Below, in pieces: positions 39,746 to 49,013 of a stretch of DNA of 64,000 nucleotides. Positions within the stretch are counted from its first letter, which is position 1. Every line of letters starts with the position of its first letter. The stretch comes from Curtobacterium sp. MCSS17_015 (lineage in GTDB: Bacteria; Actinomycetota; Actinomycetes; Actinomycetales; Microbacteriaceae): the NCBI RefSeq assembly GCF_003234265.2, contig NZ_CP126256.1, positions 186,001-250,000 on the forward strand. The letters run 5' to 3'. The notes under the pieces are model-generated. The model did not search any database. It had not been told where the DNA came from and was given only the letters and a program-made list of their open reading frames with translations. The translations under genes and the position numbers were made by a program.

Positions 39746-40468
39746 TCAGCAGGTCCGTGTCGCGTGGACCGGCATCGGCGACCCGATGACGGTCACGGTG
39801 GACTCCTGCGTCAGGACGGACACGCCGTTGTCGCCGTCATCGTCGTGGTCGGACGGCCATCCGGGCGCGAGCAGCAGCTGCCACGCCTCGGCGTCCTCGG
39901 ACCCGAGTGACTCACGCTCGTCCGCCGGGGCGTGCTCGATGCGGGAGCGGACGTCGTCGCCGACCTGCACCCCGTCCGGGCCGGACAGCTCGACGGGCGA
40001 CCCGAGGCGTGACCGGACGTGGTCGCGCAGGACCCGGATCTCGACCCGGTTGCCGGCGGCCGCGGGTTCGCGAAGCGCTGCCACGCGGAGTGCGCCGCCC
40101 CAGGTCGAGGTCGTGCTCGCGGGGACACACCGGCCGGCATCGCCGACCGCGGTCTGCGTGCGCGCGGGTGTCCCGAGCAGGCGGTTGAGGACCCCGACGG
40201 TGTGCTTGGCGTCGCGCATCGACACGACCGACACGGTGCGGTCGTCGGAGCGCAGGACGATGGACTCGGCACCCAGCTCGACGGCGTCGACGGTGCGCAG
40301 CGCTGCCGCGGAGACGGGGCGCCAGCTCGGGACCGGGGTCGGCGTCGAGGTGGGCTCGGCCGCTGCCGCTCGGTCCTCGTCGTGACCGGGCAGGCGGTCG
40401 ACCGACGCGCCACCCGCCACGAGGGCGAGCACCACGGCGCCGATCGCCATCACGGTCCTGGGGGTCAC
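39746..40468 (-). CDS. Hypothetical membrane-anchored or secreted protein
   Basis: A 240-residue protein with an N-terminal hydrophobic segment (about 5-22) followed by a Thr/Pro linker, so it is exported or anchored. The remainder is mixed alpha/beta with two Cys residues (one near position 113, one at the C terminus) that could form a disulfide. No domain was recognised. TAGCGT (40481-40476) ends 7 bases before the GTG start. It converges with the phosphodiesterase gene. Confidence 0.72.
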   Translation of the reverse strand: MTPRTVMAIGAVVLALVAGGASVDRLPGHDEDRAAAAEPTSTPTPVPSWRPVSAAALRTVDAVELGAESIVLRSDDRTVSVVSMRDAKHTVGVLNRLLGTPARTQTAVGDAGRCVPASTTSTWGGALRVAALREPAAAGNRVEIRVLRDHVRSRLGSPVELSGPDGVQVGDDVRSRIEHAPADERESLGSEDAEAWQLLLAPGWPSDHDDDGDNGVSVLTQESTVTVIGSPMPVHATRTC

Positions 40469-40658
40469 TCGCTCGACGCTAGCTGCCCGTGCCCCGATGC
40501 ACGACGGGTGTTACCGAAACGGGGCCGCACCGTCACCGGACCGTGATCTTCCGGTGGGGACACGTCACCCGCGCCGGAACGCCGGGACGGGAGGCGCGAC
40601 GCACCGAGCCCGGGAGTCCCCCGACCGCACGCGCCCGGCTCCGCGTAGCGTCGTCGGC

Positions 40659-40865
40659 ATGGCGGAGTACGTGGTGGACAGCACGGGGGACAACGCGGCG
40701 CACGGCGTCGACCTCATCGACGGCGATGCGCCGCCCGTCCGGATGATCGTGCACGGGGACCTGCCCGACTCCCTCGAGCACGACGGCCGGACCTGGACGC
40801 GCACCGGCGACGCGGAGGACCAGGGCGACGACGCCCCGCCGATCTCGGTGTACCGACCCGTCTGA
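40659..40865 (+). CDS. Small acidic hypothetical protein
   Basis: A 68-residue soluble protein rich in Asp and Gly, opening MAEYVVDSTGDNAAHG. No domain was recognised. TAGCGT (40646-40651) ends 7 bases before the ATG, the same promoter-start arrangement as its divergent neighbour, which supports a real gene. The function is unknown. Confidence 0.65.
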   Translation: MAEYVVDSTGDNAAHGVDLIDGDAPPVRMIVHGDLPDSLEHDGRTWTRTGDAEDQGDDAPPISVYRPV

Positions 40866-40968
40866 TCGGCGGAGACCCCGGCCGGCTCCGTCGGGGTCCA
40901 TCCGGAGTGCGCGGCGGGGGACATCCGCCTGAACGGGAGCGGGTGCCCGGCTGCGTACCGTCTGGCGC

Positions 40969-41880
40969 ATGACGGACCAGCGGATCGACCAGTACACCAT
41001 GCAGGACCCGACGAAGCTCTACGCCGACAAGAAGCCGGACGAGCAGTACCTCGAGGGTGCCGGCACCGACGCCGAGATGGCGGAGAACACGCCTGCCGAC
41101 CACGGTGAGGACACCTACCGCGGCTCGGGACGACTCGAGGGCCGCAAGGCACTCGTCACCGGTGGCGACTCGGGTATCGGCGCGGCCGTCGCCATCGCCT
41201 ACGCCCGCGAGGGTGCCGACGTCGCGATCGTCTACCTGCCGGAGGAGCAGGAGGACGCCGACCGCATCGTCGGGCTCATCGAGGCGGCCGGTCGCAAGGC
41301 CGTCGCGATCCCCGGGGACATCACCGACCTGTCGTTCTGTGAGCAGCTCGTCGAAACGGCCGTGCAGGAGCTCGGCGGCCTCGACATCCTCGTCAACAAC
41401 GCCGGCAAGCAGCAGAACGTCGACGACATCACGAAGATCTCCGACGACGAGTTCGACGAGACGTTCAAGACGAACGTCTACGGCACCTTCCGCATCACGA
41501 AGGCGGCCGTCCCGCACCTGAAGCCGGGCTCCACGATCATCAACACCACGTCGATCCAGGCCTACGCGCCGTCGCCGCACCTCGTGCACTACGCGGCCAC
41601 GAAGGCGACCGTGAACAACATGGCGAAGGGGCTCGCCGCGCAGCTCGCCCCGAAGGGCATCCGCGTCAACGCCGTCGCCCCGGGCCCCATCTGGACCCCG
41701 CTGCAGCCGGCCGGCGGCCAGCCGCCGGAGGCGCTGCCCTCCGCCGGCGAGCAGACCTACCTCGGTCGCTGGGGCCAGCCCGCCGAGCTCGCGCCGGCGT
41801 ACGTGTTCCTCGCCAGCGGCGAGTCCTCCTACGTGGTGGGCGAGACGCTGCACGTCGACGGCGGCATGCCGACGCCGTAG
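40969..41880 (+). CDS. SDR family oxidoreductase (YghA-like)
   Basis: A 303-residue SDR with the long N-terminal extension of the YghA/general-stress group (YTMQDPTKLYADKKPDEQ). Motifs are TGGDSGIG, NNAG, NTTSIQ and YAATK, all intact. It is a paralogue of the gene at 3335, sharing the QDPT-LY start region and the APGPIWTPLQP segment. TACCGT (40956-40961) ends 7 bases before the ATG (leaderless). A 17-base hairpin follows the stop. Confidence 0.92.
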   Translation: MTDQRIDQYTMQDPTKLYADKKPDEQYLEGAGTDAEMAENTPADHGEDTYRGSGRLEGRKALVTGGDSGIGAAVAIAYAREGADVAIVYLPEEQEDADRIVGLIEAAGRKAVAIPGDITDLSFCEQLVETAVQELGGLDILVNNAGKQQNVDDITKISDDEFDETFKTNVYGTFRITKAAVPHLKPGSTIINTTSIQAYAPSPHLVHYAATKATVNNMAKGLAAQLAPKGIRVNAVAPGPIWTPLQPAGGQPPEALPSAGEQTYLGRWGQPAELAPAYVFLASGESSYVVGETLHVDGGMPTP

Positions 41881-41909
41881 TCAGCGCTCCGGCGGTCACG
41901 CCGTGACGG

Positions 41910-41947
41910 ACGGGAGGCCCGTGGCTCGCCAGCCACGGGCCTCCCGT
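41910..41947. terminator. Bidirectional terminator hairpin, GGGAGGC family
   Basis: A perfect 17-base stem with a CGCC loop (arms 41910-41926 and 41931-41947, core ACGGGAGGCCCG and complement) between the convergent SDR gene and the 106-residue gene. Outer GTGAC/GTCAC bases extend it past a two-base bulge, as in the hairpin at 3054. Confidence 0.75.
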
Positions 41948-41954
41948 CACGCGG

Positions 41955-42275
41955 TCAGCGCGTCCCGCAGGTCCGCGCCATCGTCTCGAGGAGCTCCCGG
42001 GCCGCGAGGGCGGCCGCCAACTCGACCTCGACCGGGTTGATGCCGACGGCCTGCTCGAACTCGCGGCGCCGGGCCTGCAGCGCGACCGGGACCTCGGGTC
42101 GTTGCGGCAGGACGGCGATCGCGGCGGCGGCGGCCTCGAACGCGCCGTCCGGCCGGCCGAGGAACTCCCACATCGTGCGGACATCGTGCGCGACCTGCTC
42201 GGGCGTGCTGCCGAACTCGAAGCCGGCGGAGGCCATCGTCGCGAGCCCGTGGGCGGTGGAGTCGTTCGGGGACAT
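41955..42275 (-). CDS. Hypothetical protein
   Basis: A 106-residue soluble, mostly helical protein (MSPNDSTAHGLATMASAGFE...). No domain was recognised. Its opening resembles that of the small protein at 3120 (MSNDSTAH), and both neighbour a YghA-like SDR gene. A GACGAT hexamer ends 6 bases before the ATG, so the message may be leaderless. The stop is 8 bases from the shared hairpin. Confidence 0.7.
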   Translation of the reverse strand: MSPNDSTAHGLATMASAGFEFGSTPEQVAHDVRTMWEFLGRPDGAFEAAAAAIAVLPQRPEVPVALQARRREFEQAVGINPVEVELAAALAARELLETMARTCGTR

Positions 42276-42483
42276 GGCGGCATCGTCACACATCCGGCCG
42301 GGACACGCACGCGCCCGGAGTGCCTCGGTCGCGTACTCCGTTGTCCCCCATCCTGCCGACCCCCGTACCGGGGATGCTCGCCGGTCCGGATCTACGGGAG
42401 GATCGACGTGCGGACAGGACGTCCGCACCCCCGGACGCTCCGGCCACGACCTGACCGTGCGCGTCCCGGACACGGAGGGCACG

Positions 42484-43176
42484 ATGCTCGAGGACACCAG
42501 CGCCGACACGATGGCTGCCGCTGCGGCTGCGGCGACCCTGCACCTGCGGATCAGGATCGTGGGGGCGACGGTCGACCTGCTCCGCGACGTTCCGTTCCAC
42601 GAGGCCCGTCCCGAGCACGTGGCCGAGCGCCTCGACATCAGCACGTACGAGCTGCAGCAGCACTTCCCCTCGTGGGACGGACTCGTCCTGGCCGCGGTGG
42701 ACCGTTGGAACGGCGCCCGGATGGACGAGGTCACCCGCGAGGTCGGCGACGGCAGCACGGTCGACCTCCTCCGCGCGATCGTCGCCTCGAACGCCGAGGA
42801 CCCGGCGCTCATGCGCCTGCTCGTCGCGCTCCTCAGTGTCGCGGGCAACCCGGAGCACCCGATGTCGACGTACCTCCGCTCGCGCTACCAGCTCTTCTTC
42901 GCGCAGGTGAAGCGCGGCCTCGAGCACGACATCGCCGTCGGGCGTGCACCGCACACGATGGACCCGCGCCGTGGGGCGGAGCAGCTCATCGCCCTGTACG
43001 AGGGGCTGCAGCTGCAGGCGCTCCTGCGCAGCGAACTCGACCTCGTGGCGGCCTTCGACCGTGCGGTGGCGCGGCTCGAGCGCGGCTGGATGGAACGGTA
43101 CGAGGCACACGCGCAGCGCCGGCTGTCGACCTGGTCCGACGTGTCCTGGTCGGACGACGACAACTGGTCGGCCTGA
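42484..43176 (+). CDS. TetR family-like transcriptional regulator
   Basis: A 230-residue helical regulator. The DNA-binding part (about 20-70) reads RIVGATVDLLRDVPFHEARPEHVAERLDISTYELQQHFPSW in short pieces: a degenerate TetR helix-turn-helix with the FPS..D.L end that matches TetR N-terminal domains. The C-terminal 150 residues are a TetR-type ligand domain. GGAGGG lies 4-5 bases before the ATG; an upstream in-frame GTG has no such site. The target is unknown. Confidence 0.78.
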   Translation: MLEDTSADTMAAAAAAATLHLRIRIVGATVDLLRDVPFHEARPEHVAERLDISTYELQQHFPSWDGLVLAAVDRWNGARMDEVTREVGDGSTVDLLRAIVASNAEDPALMRLLVALLSVAGNPEHPMSTYLRSRYQLFFAQVKRGLEHDIAVGRAPHTMDPRRGAEQLIALYEGLQLQALLRSELDLVAAFDRAVARLERGWMERYEAHAQRRLSTWSDVSWSDDDNWSA

Positions 43177-43281
43177 CGTCCGTCGCGTGACGCGAGCGGG
43201 CGCTGGCCGCTGGCCGCACCCGCTGGGTCGGTGCCGAGGTGCGCCCGGGTAGGCCGGGAGGCCCAACGGAAGGAACCGATC

Positions 43282-43476
43282 GTGGCAGCACCGAACCCCA
43301 TCCAGATCCAGAAGTACCTGAGCGGCATCGACTACCCGGCCTCGAAGGACGACGTCGTGTCGACCGCCGAGAAGGAGAACGCTCCCGACGACGTGCTCGA
43401 GGCGCTCCGTGCCATCCCGGACGGCGAGTACGACGCCCCGACCGCCGTCTCCAGCGCGGTCTCGGACGCGAGCTAG
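43282..43476 (+). CDS. DUF2795 domain protein
   Basis: A 64-residue protein matching the DUF2795 pattern: IQKYLSGIDYPASKDDVVSTAEKENAPDDVLEALRAIPDGEYDAP. These small helical proteins are widespread in actinobacteria and have no known function. AAGGA lies 7 bases before the GTG. Confidence 0.85.
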   Translation: MAAPNPIQIQKYLSGIDYPASKDDVVSTAEKENAPDDVLEALRAIPDGEYDAPTAVSSAVSDAS

Positions 43477-43495
43477 CGGCCATGCCCGCGCCGAG

Positions 43496-43555
43496 CCTCG
43501 CGCTGGCGGACAGGTCCCGTGGCCAGGAGCCCGGACGATGTCCGCCGGGGCGAGG
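43496..43555. terminator. Hairpin between convergent DUF2795 and ThrE genes
   Basis: Inner arms GGCGGACA (43505-43512) and TGTCCGCC (43539-43546) and outer arms CCTCGC (43496-43501) and GCGAGG (43550-43555) form an interrupted stem. Its location between two gene ends supports a terminator. Confidence 0.5.
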
Positions 43556-43596
43556 TTCGGCTGCGTGACGCGGTCTCCGGCGGCACCGCGGGCGCG

Positions 43597-45099
43597 TCAC
43601 CAGCGCGGGACGGACCCGTTCCCGGGGTCGTAGCCCGAGTCGCGGATGACCGGCATCGCGGTGGTGTCGCTGTGGACCGAGTGCACCTCGACCCGACGCC
43701 CGCGACGGAGCGCTCGGCGGGCACCCGGCGTCGCGAACAGCCCGCCGAGGACGAGTCCGGCGCCGATAGCGAGCGCGACCGTGACGGCCGACCCGAAGTC
43801 GAGCACCGAGCTCGACGACCCGCTCATCACGTTGAGCAGTGCGTTCGACACCGCGACGCCGGGGAGCAGTGCGCCACAGAACGCCGGCACCGCGATGGCC
43901 GCCACGGCGGTCCGCATCCGCACGGCCGCGTAGGTCGAGAGCACGCCGAGCAGTACCGACGCGACGAAGGTCGCCCCGAGCAACGGCAGCCCGAACGCCT
44001 TGAGCTGCCAGAGCGCCGCCCCCGCCGCGACCGAGAGCACCACGGCGACCGGGATCACCCGCGCGCTCGCCTGCTGCACGAAGCAGTTCGCCCCGGCGGA
44101 CACCACGGTCAGGGACAGCGAGGCCCAGAGCGGCAGGGCCTGGGTGACGATGCCCGACGGGTCGACCTCGAGCCGGAGCCAGTGGGTCAGCGCGATGCCG
44201 GCCGGCACCCCCACGACGATCGCCGCGATGAGCATGCCGATGGTGAAGGCCCGAGCCACGGCCATCGCGCGGAACCCCGAGATCGCGTCCTGCGCCCACG
44301 TGACGAGTTGCACGTGCGGGAGCAGGAGCACCACGAGCGCGGCCACCATCGTCGCCGCCCCGGTCGGGGTGAGCACGCCGGCCCCGATCGCCAGGGTGCC
44401 GATCACCGACGCCACGGCGCCCTGCGCGCCGGACACGAAGAACTGCGGGTAGCCCCGCCCGGTCAGCCACCGCCCGGACACGATGATGCCGAGCATGAGG
44501 ACGAACGCCCCGAGGCCGGCCCGCCAGCCACCGCCCGCCTGCATGGCGATCGAGGTGCCGAGGACCGACAACCCCACGTCGGCGAGCCACATCGGCCACC
44601 GCGGCGGCATCCGGAGCACCGCCACGAGCGCGTTCACGGCGCTGGTCATGTCCCGGTCGTCGTGGATGACGTCGTCGACGATCTGGTTCGCCCACGCCAG
44701 GCGGGCGAGGTCGGAGCCGTCCGAGCGGGTGCTGCGGACCTTGACGAGCGGTGGGCCGTCGGTGGGGGAGTACTGGATCGTCACGGCGCTGCCGGAGAAG
44801 TCGAGGTCGAGCGGTGCGAGGTTCCACTTCGTGGCGACCGCGATGACGGCGGTCTCGACGCTCCGGGTGTCGGCCCCGGAGGCGAGCATCACCTCGGCCA
44901 GGTCGAGACAGAAGTCGACGATCTGCCGGGCGGAGTACTGCTCCCGCAGCGACCGGGTGTCCGGCTCGACGTGTTCGTAGATCGTGCCGCGCAGTCGGGC
45001 GCGGACGTCGCGCATGTCGTGCTGGGCGACGCTCCGGGCCCTGGAGTGCGGTCGGGGTGGACGGCCCGGCCGCGGGCCGGGGAGGAGCGGTTCGGCCAT
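43597..45099 (-). CDS. ThrE family threonine/serine exporter
   Basis: A 500-residue membrane protein. A soluble N-terminal part (about 35-160, with DFCLDLAEVMLASGADTRSVE) is the ThrE/DUF1212 domain, followed by about ten membrane helices ending in the DUF3815-like region. ThrE exports threonine and serine in Corynebacterium. CACAAT (45111-45106) ends 6 bases before the ATG, supporting a leaderless start. A hairpin separates it from osmC upstream. Confidence 0.9.
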   Translation of the reverse strand: MAEPLLPGPRPGRPPRPHSRARSVAQHDMRDVRARLRGTIYEHVEPDTRSLREQYSARQIVDFCLDLAEVMLASGADTRSVETAVIAVATKWNLAPLDLDFSGSAVTIQYSPTDGPPLVKVRSTRSDGSDLARLAWANQIVDDVIHDDRDMTSAVNALVAVLRMPPRWPMWLADVGLSVLGTSIAMQAGGGWRAGLGAFVLMLGIIVSGRWLTGRGYPQFFVSGAQGAVASVIGTLAIGAGVLTPTGAATMVAALVVLLLPHVQLVTWAQDAISGFRAMAVARAFTIGMLIAAIVVGVPAGIALTHWLRLEVDPSGIVTQALPLWASLSLTVVSAGANCFVQQASARVIPVAVVLSVAAGAALWQLKAFGLPLLGATFVASVLLGVLSTYAAVRMRTAVAAIAVPAFCGALLPGVAVSNALLNVMSGSSSSVLDFGSAVTVALAIGAGLVLGGLFATPGARRALRRGRRVEVHSVHSDTTAMPVIRDSGYDPGNGSVPRW

Positions 45100-45135
45100 C
45101 GCACCATTGTGCATCCCGTCACCGGGGAGACGGAC

Positions 45136-45172
45136 GCAAGGCCCACCCACCGGACCGGTGGGTGGGCCTTGC
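45136..45172 (-). terminator. Terminator after osmC
   Basis: A near-perfect palindrome of 37 bases centred at 45154 (GCAAGGCCCACCCACCGG, A, and its complement), 20 bases past the osmC stop. It ends the osmC message before thrE on the same strand. Confidence 0.8.
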
Positions 45173-45192
45173 ATCAGGAGCGTGCTCGGTGC

Positions 45193-45633
45193 TTACTGCT
45201 CGAACGTGGCGTGCAGCTCGATGTCGACACCGGTGAGGGCCTTGCTGACCGGGCAGGTCGCCTTGGCCTCGTCGGCGGCCTTCAGGAAGGCCGCCTCGTC
45301 GATGCCGGAGACCTCGCCGGAGACGGTGAGGACGATGCCGGTGAGCTTGAAGCCGCCGGCCGAGTCCGGGCCGAGCGAGACGTCGGCCTTGACGTCGAGG
45401 GACTCGACCGTGCCGCCGGCCTCGCCGAGGATCGCGGAGAACTGCATGGCGTAGCAGGACGAGTGCGCTGCGGCGATGAGCTCCTCGGGGCTGGTGGTGC
45501 CACCGGCCTCGTCGGCGGCGCGCTTCGGGAAGGACACGTCGTACGTGCCGACCTTCGAGCTGGAGAGTTCGACCTGGCCGGAACCGTCGTTGAGGCCGCC
45601 GTTCCAGGCGGTGCGTGCGGTGCGCGTGGGCAT
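45193..45633 (-). CDS. OsmC family peroxiredoxin
   Basis: A 146-residue OsmC/Ohr family hydroperoxide reductase. The two redox cysteines lie in AAHSSCYAMQ and EAKATCPVSKAL, as in OsmC, and the Glu of TSPEELI and an N-terminal Arg complete the site. AAAGGAG lies 5 bases before the ATG. A GAAC-N4-GTTC palindrome sits about 60 bases upstream. It probably detoxifies organic peroxides in stationary phase or under osmotic stress. Confidence 0.92.
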   Translation of the reverse strand: MPTRTARTAWNGGLNDGSGQVELSSSKVGTYDVSFPKRAADEAGGTTSPEELIAAAHSSCYAMQFSAILGEAGGTVESLDVKADVSLGPDSAGGFKLTGIVLTVSGEVSGIDEAAFLKAADEAKATCPVSKALTGVDIELHATFEQ

Positions 45634-45691
45634 GGCCGCTCCTTTCGTTCGGGGTGCGGGCCGGATGTGACCCTCGATGCCGAGTCAACCG

Positions 45692-45707
45692 GAGAACGCT
45701 CGTTCTC
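45692..45707 (-). promoter_or_regulatory. GAAC-N4-GTTC palindrome upstream of osmC
   Basis: GAGAACGCTCGTTCTC is a perfect 16-base palindrome in the gap between osmC and the divergent alcohol dehydrogenase. The GAAC-N4-GTTC core matches the actinobacterial LexA (SOS) box core, although the flanking bases differ from TCGAAC...GTTCGA. Other peroxide or MarR-type regulators are equally possible. Confidence 0.35.
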
Positions 45708-45805
45708 GCAACCGTTGCACAGGCGGGACGCAGAATGTCACCGCTGCTCGTCCCACGGCCCCGGTGCCGCTCCGCCGAGATGGACGACAGGTGTAGCTTT
45801 ACGGC

Positions 45806-46849
45806 ATGCGTGCAGTCGTGTTCGAGCAGTACCAGACGTTCCCCTCCCTCACGGAGGTCGAGAAGCCCGCGCCCGGGCCCGGCGAGGTGCTCCTCAAGGT
45901 CGCCGGTGCCGGAGCCTGCCACTCCGACGTCGCCGTGTACCGCGAGTTCCAGGAGGGGCAGCCCGGCGCACAGCGGCCCGGGTTCGTCCTCGGACACGAG
46001 AACTCCGGCTGGGTCGAGTCCGTCGGGGACGGCGTCACCGGCTTCACGGAGGGCGACGCGTACCTGGTCTACGGCCCGGTCGGCTGCGGCCACTGCCGGT
46101 ACTGCTCGAAGGGGCAGGACACGTACTGCGAGAACGCCGCCACGAACCCGTACATGGCCATCGGCCTGGGGCGCGACGGCGGAATGGCGGAGTACGTGAC
46201 CGTCCCCGCCCGCAACCTCGTGCCGCTCGGGGACGCCGACCCCGTCGCGGCCGCACCCCTGAGCGACGCGGCCCTCACGCCGTACCACGCCGTCAAGAAC
46301 TCCCTGCCGAACCTGGCCGGCGGCGGGAAGTACGCGCTGGTCGTGGGTCTGGGCGGCCTCGGGCAGATCGCCGTCCAGATCCTCACCGCGCTGACCGGCG
46401 CGACCGTCATCGCGACGGACATGAAGGAGGACGCCATGGCGCGCGCTGCCGAGCGCGGCGCGATCACCGTCCCCGGCGGTCCCGACCAGGTCGCGCGGAT
46501 CCGTGAGATCACCGGCGGCAAGGGCGTCGACGCGGCGTTCGACTTCGTCGGCGCGACCCCGACCATCCGGACCGCTCAGGCGTCGATGGCCGTCGGTGGT
46601 CGCTTCACCGTGGTCGGCATCGCCGGCGGCACCACCGAGTGGGACTTCTTCTCGACGCCGTACGAGTCGACGATCACGAACACCTACTGGGGCACCATCG
46701 AGGACCTGCACGACGTCGTCGCGATGTACCGCGCGGGGCAGATCGAGCCGGACGTCGAGCGGTACGCCCTCGCCGACGCGCTCGAGGCGTACCGCAAGCT
46801 CGAGGCCGGCGAACTGTCCGGCCGCGCGGTGGTCGTCCCGACGCTCTGA
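45806..46849 (+). CDS. Zinc-dependent NAD(P) alcohol dehydrogenase
   Basis: A 347-residue medium-chain dehydrogenase. The catalytic zinc ligands are Cys in GACHSDV and His-Glu in GHENSGWV; the structural zinc cysteines are CGHCRYCSKGQDTYC. The Rossmann motif is VGLGGLGQIA. The DMKED segment after it suggests NAD preference because of the acidic residue. TAGCTT (45794-45799) ends 6 bases before the ATG (leaderless). It is the last gene before conjugation-type sequence begins. The substrate is unknown. Confidence 0.92.
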   Translation: MRAVVFEQYQTFPSLTEVEKPAPGPGEVLLKVAGAGACHSDVAVYREFQEGQPGAQRPGFVLGHENSGWVESVGDGVTGFTEGDAYLVYGPVGCGHCRYCSKGQDTYCENAATNPYMAIGLGRDGGMAEYVTVPARNLVPLGDADPVAAAPLSDAALTPYHAVKNSLPNLAGGGKYALVVGLGGLGQIAVQILTALTGATVIATDMKEDAMARAAERGAITVPGGPDQVARIREITGGKGVDAAFDFVGATPTIRTAQASMAVGGRFTVVGIAGGTTEWDFFSTPYESTITNTYWGTIEDLHDVVAMYRAGQIEPDVERYALADALEAYRKLEAGELSGRAVVVPTL

Positions 46850-46872
46850 CCGATCAAGAAGGGCACCGTCGA

Positions 46873-48327
46873 GTGGACATCGGTTTCGACGGCGCTCTCG
46901 GTGAATGTCGCGTCCCGCTCGCCAGGGACCTGCGCTCCGGGACGATGCTCTACGCATCGTGGGAGGACGTCACGATCGGCATCGCCGGCCCCCGCGTCGG
47001 GAGAACGACCGCGCTGGTCGTCCCGGCGATCCTCGCCGCTCCCGGCGCCCTGTTGACGACGTCGAACAAGCCCGACACCGTCGAGACGACCCGCAAGCTG
47101 CGCGACGAGGTCGGCACGACGTGGGTGTTCGACCCGCAGCAGGTCGTCGACGAGGAGCCCACCTGGTGGTGGAACCCGCTCTCCTACGTCACCGACGACA
47201 CCACGGCCGCGAAGCTGGCCGGGCACTTCGCCGCCGGCTCCCGCGAGCCCGGCGACGAGGGCGACGCGTACTTCGACCCCGCCGGCAAGAACCTCCTCGC
47301 CGGGATGCTGCTCGCTGCCGCCCTCGACGGGCGCGCGATCACCGACGTGTTCACGTGGCTGACCGACCCCGACAACCGCGAGATGGTGTCGGTCCTCCGA
47401 AGCGGCGGGTACCCGCTCGTGGCGGACGCCGTCGAGTCGGAGACGCGCGCCCCTGAGCGGCAGCGTGCCGGTGTGTACGGCACGGCTCGGAAGATGGCGG
47501 GCTGCCTGCAGAACAGCCGCATCGGCCGGTGGGTGACGCCCGTCGGCGGGAACATGCGCGGCGACCGCCGCCCGCAGTTCAACCCGGACGAGTTCGTGCG
47601 CGGCACCGACACCCTCTACTCGCTCTCCAAGGAGGGTGAGGGCACGGCCGCACCGTTGGTGACCGCGCTGACCGTCGCCGTCGTCGAGGCAGGCGAGCGC
47701 CTGGCGAAGACGCAGGCCGGTGGCCGCATGGCCACGCCGCTGCTGTGCATCCTCGAGGAGGCCGCGAACGTGTGCCGGTGGAAGGACCTCCCGGATCTTT
47801 ACTCGCACTACGGGTCGCGCGGGATCCCGATCGTGTCGATCTTCCAGTCCTGGTACCAGGGCGTCGACGTGTTCACCCTCGCCGGCATGCGGAAGCTGTT
47901 CAGCGCCGCCAACGACGTCGTGTACCTCGGCGGTGTCAAGGAGACCGAGTGGCTACGGGAGCTGTCGGAGCTCATCGGCGACTACGACCACGAGACCATC
48001 TCGTACTCGATGAACAAGGGCGTCCGGTCGACGAGCGTGCAGAACACCCGCCGCCGCATCCTCGACCCATCCGAGCTCGCAGGGCTACCCCGGGGACGTG
48101 CGATCCTGATCGCGTCGGGTCTGCGGTCCTCAATGGTGAAGACGGCACCCTGGTACGAAGGCCCGGAGGCCGAGAAGGTCCGCGCGTCGATCACCGCATA
48201 CGAGGACGCCGCCCGGGCCGAGCGCACGGGGTCGACGTCGCCGCTGGCGTCGCCGTTGCCGGCGGGGGGCAACCCGTGGCTGAACGCCTCGACGGTGCAG
48301 CCGATCGAGGCGGAGGACAACCGATGA
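46873..48327 (+). pseudogene. TraG/VirD4-like coupling ATPase lacking its N-terminal membrane part
   Basis: 484 residues of a type IV coupling ATPase of actinobacterial mobile elements. The nucleotide loop is GPRVGRTT at residues 39-46, with Arg where Walker A has Lys. LLCILEEAANVC is the Walker B. SYSMNKGVRSTSVQNTRRRILDPSEL and the GLRSSMVKTAPWYEG tail are typical. Family members begin with about 100-200 residues including membrane helices; here the frame begins 24 bases after the alcohol dehydrogenase stop, so that part is missing. The GTG at 46873 has only a distant AAGAAGG. It is probably a decayed remnant. The next gene overlaps by ATGA. Confidence 0.8.
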
Positions 48328-48752
48328 GCGCCGTCGCGGAGTGGGACGGCCACGGCCACGGCGACGACGTCGACGAGGCCGACGAGGTGCTCGAGGAGCC
48401 GGAGACGTTCTATGGCTCGGCCGACGAGTTCGTGCGAGAGTTCCTGATCGTCACCTACCGCCGCGAGGTCAGCCCGAAGGGCGACTTCCGGTGGGACCCC
48501 CGCTGGTGGATGCACCCTGAAGCCGTCGCGCGTCTCGATGCCCTCTGGCGCACCTGGGAGCACTTTCGGGGCGACGGAGCGACCGGGATGAGCGTGTGGT
48601 GGCGTGACCACGCCGATCACCACATGAGCGTCCTGCTGAGCTCCGCGGGACCGTTCGCCAAGACGTCCGGAACCACGGAGCCAGGCGACCCGCTGCCCTA
48701 CACAGCACCGCCGCCCGGATTGTTCATCGGCGTCCGCAGCATCGCCGACTGA
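48324..48752 (+). CDS. DUF4913 domain protein
   Basis: A 142-residue protein. An acidic N terminus is followed by the DUF4913 domain: FYGSADEFVREFLIVTYRRE, RWDPRWWMHPEAVARLDALWRTWEH and GMSVWWRDHADHHMSVLL. DUF4913 genes nearly always follow TraG-like ATPases in actinobacterial plasmids and integrated elements, as here (ATGA overlap). The function is unknown. Confidence 0.88.
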   Translation: MSAVAEWDGHGHGDDVDEADEVLEEPETFYGSADEFVREFLIVTYRREVSPKGDFRWDPRWWMHPEAVARLDALWRTWEHFRGDGATGMSVWWRDHADHHMSVLLSSAGPFAKTSGTTEPGDPLPYTAPPPGLFIGVRSIAD

Positions 48753-49013
48753 ATACGTCGGGATAGGTGCGACACCGGTGCTGCAGCGCGACGGTTTCTC
48801 CTGCGGGAGATGCTGCGCATTCACCTGACCCGGAGGAACAGAACCCACGGTGCCGCGCTGTCCGTCCTGGCCCAGGGTGACAGCGGTGATGACATCTGCC
48901 GACCTCCTCGACCACCCGGTCGCGAGTGCTTTAGTCGCGCGACGGAAGGGTCATGAAAGAAAGTGCGCCCCGTGCCGCATCGGTGGGGGACCAGGGTCGG
49001 TTACGATCCGACG

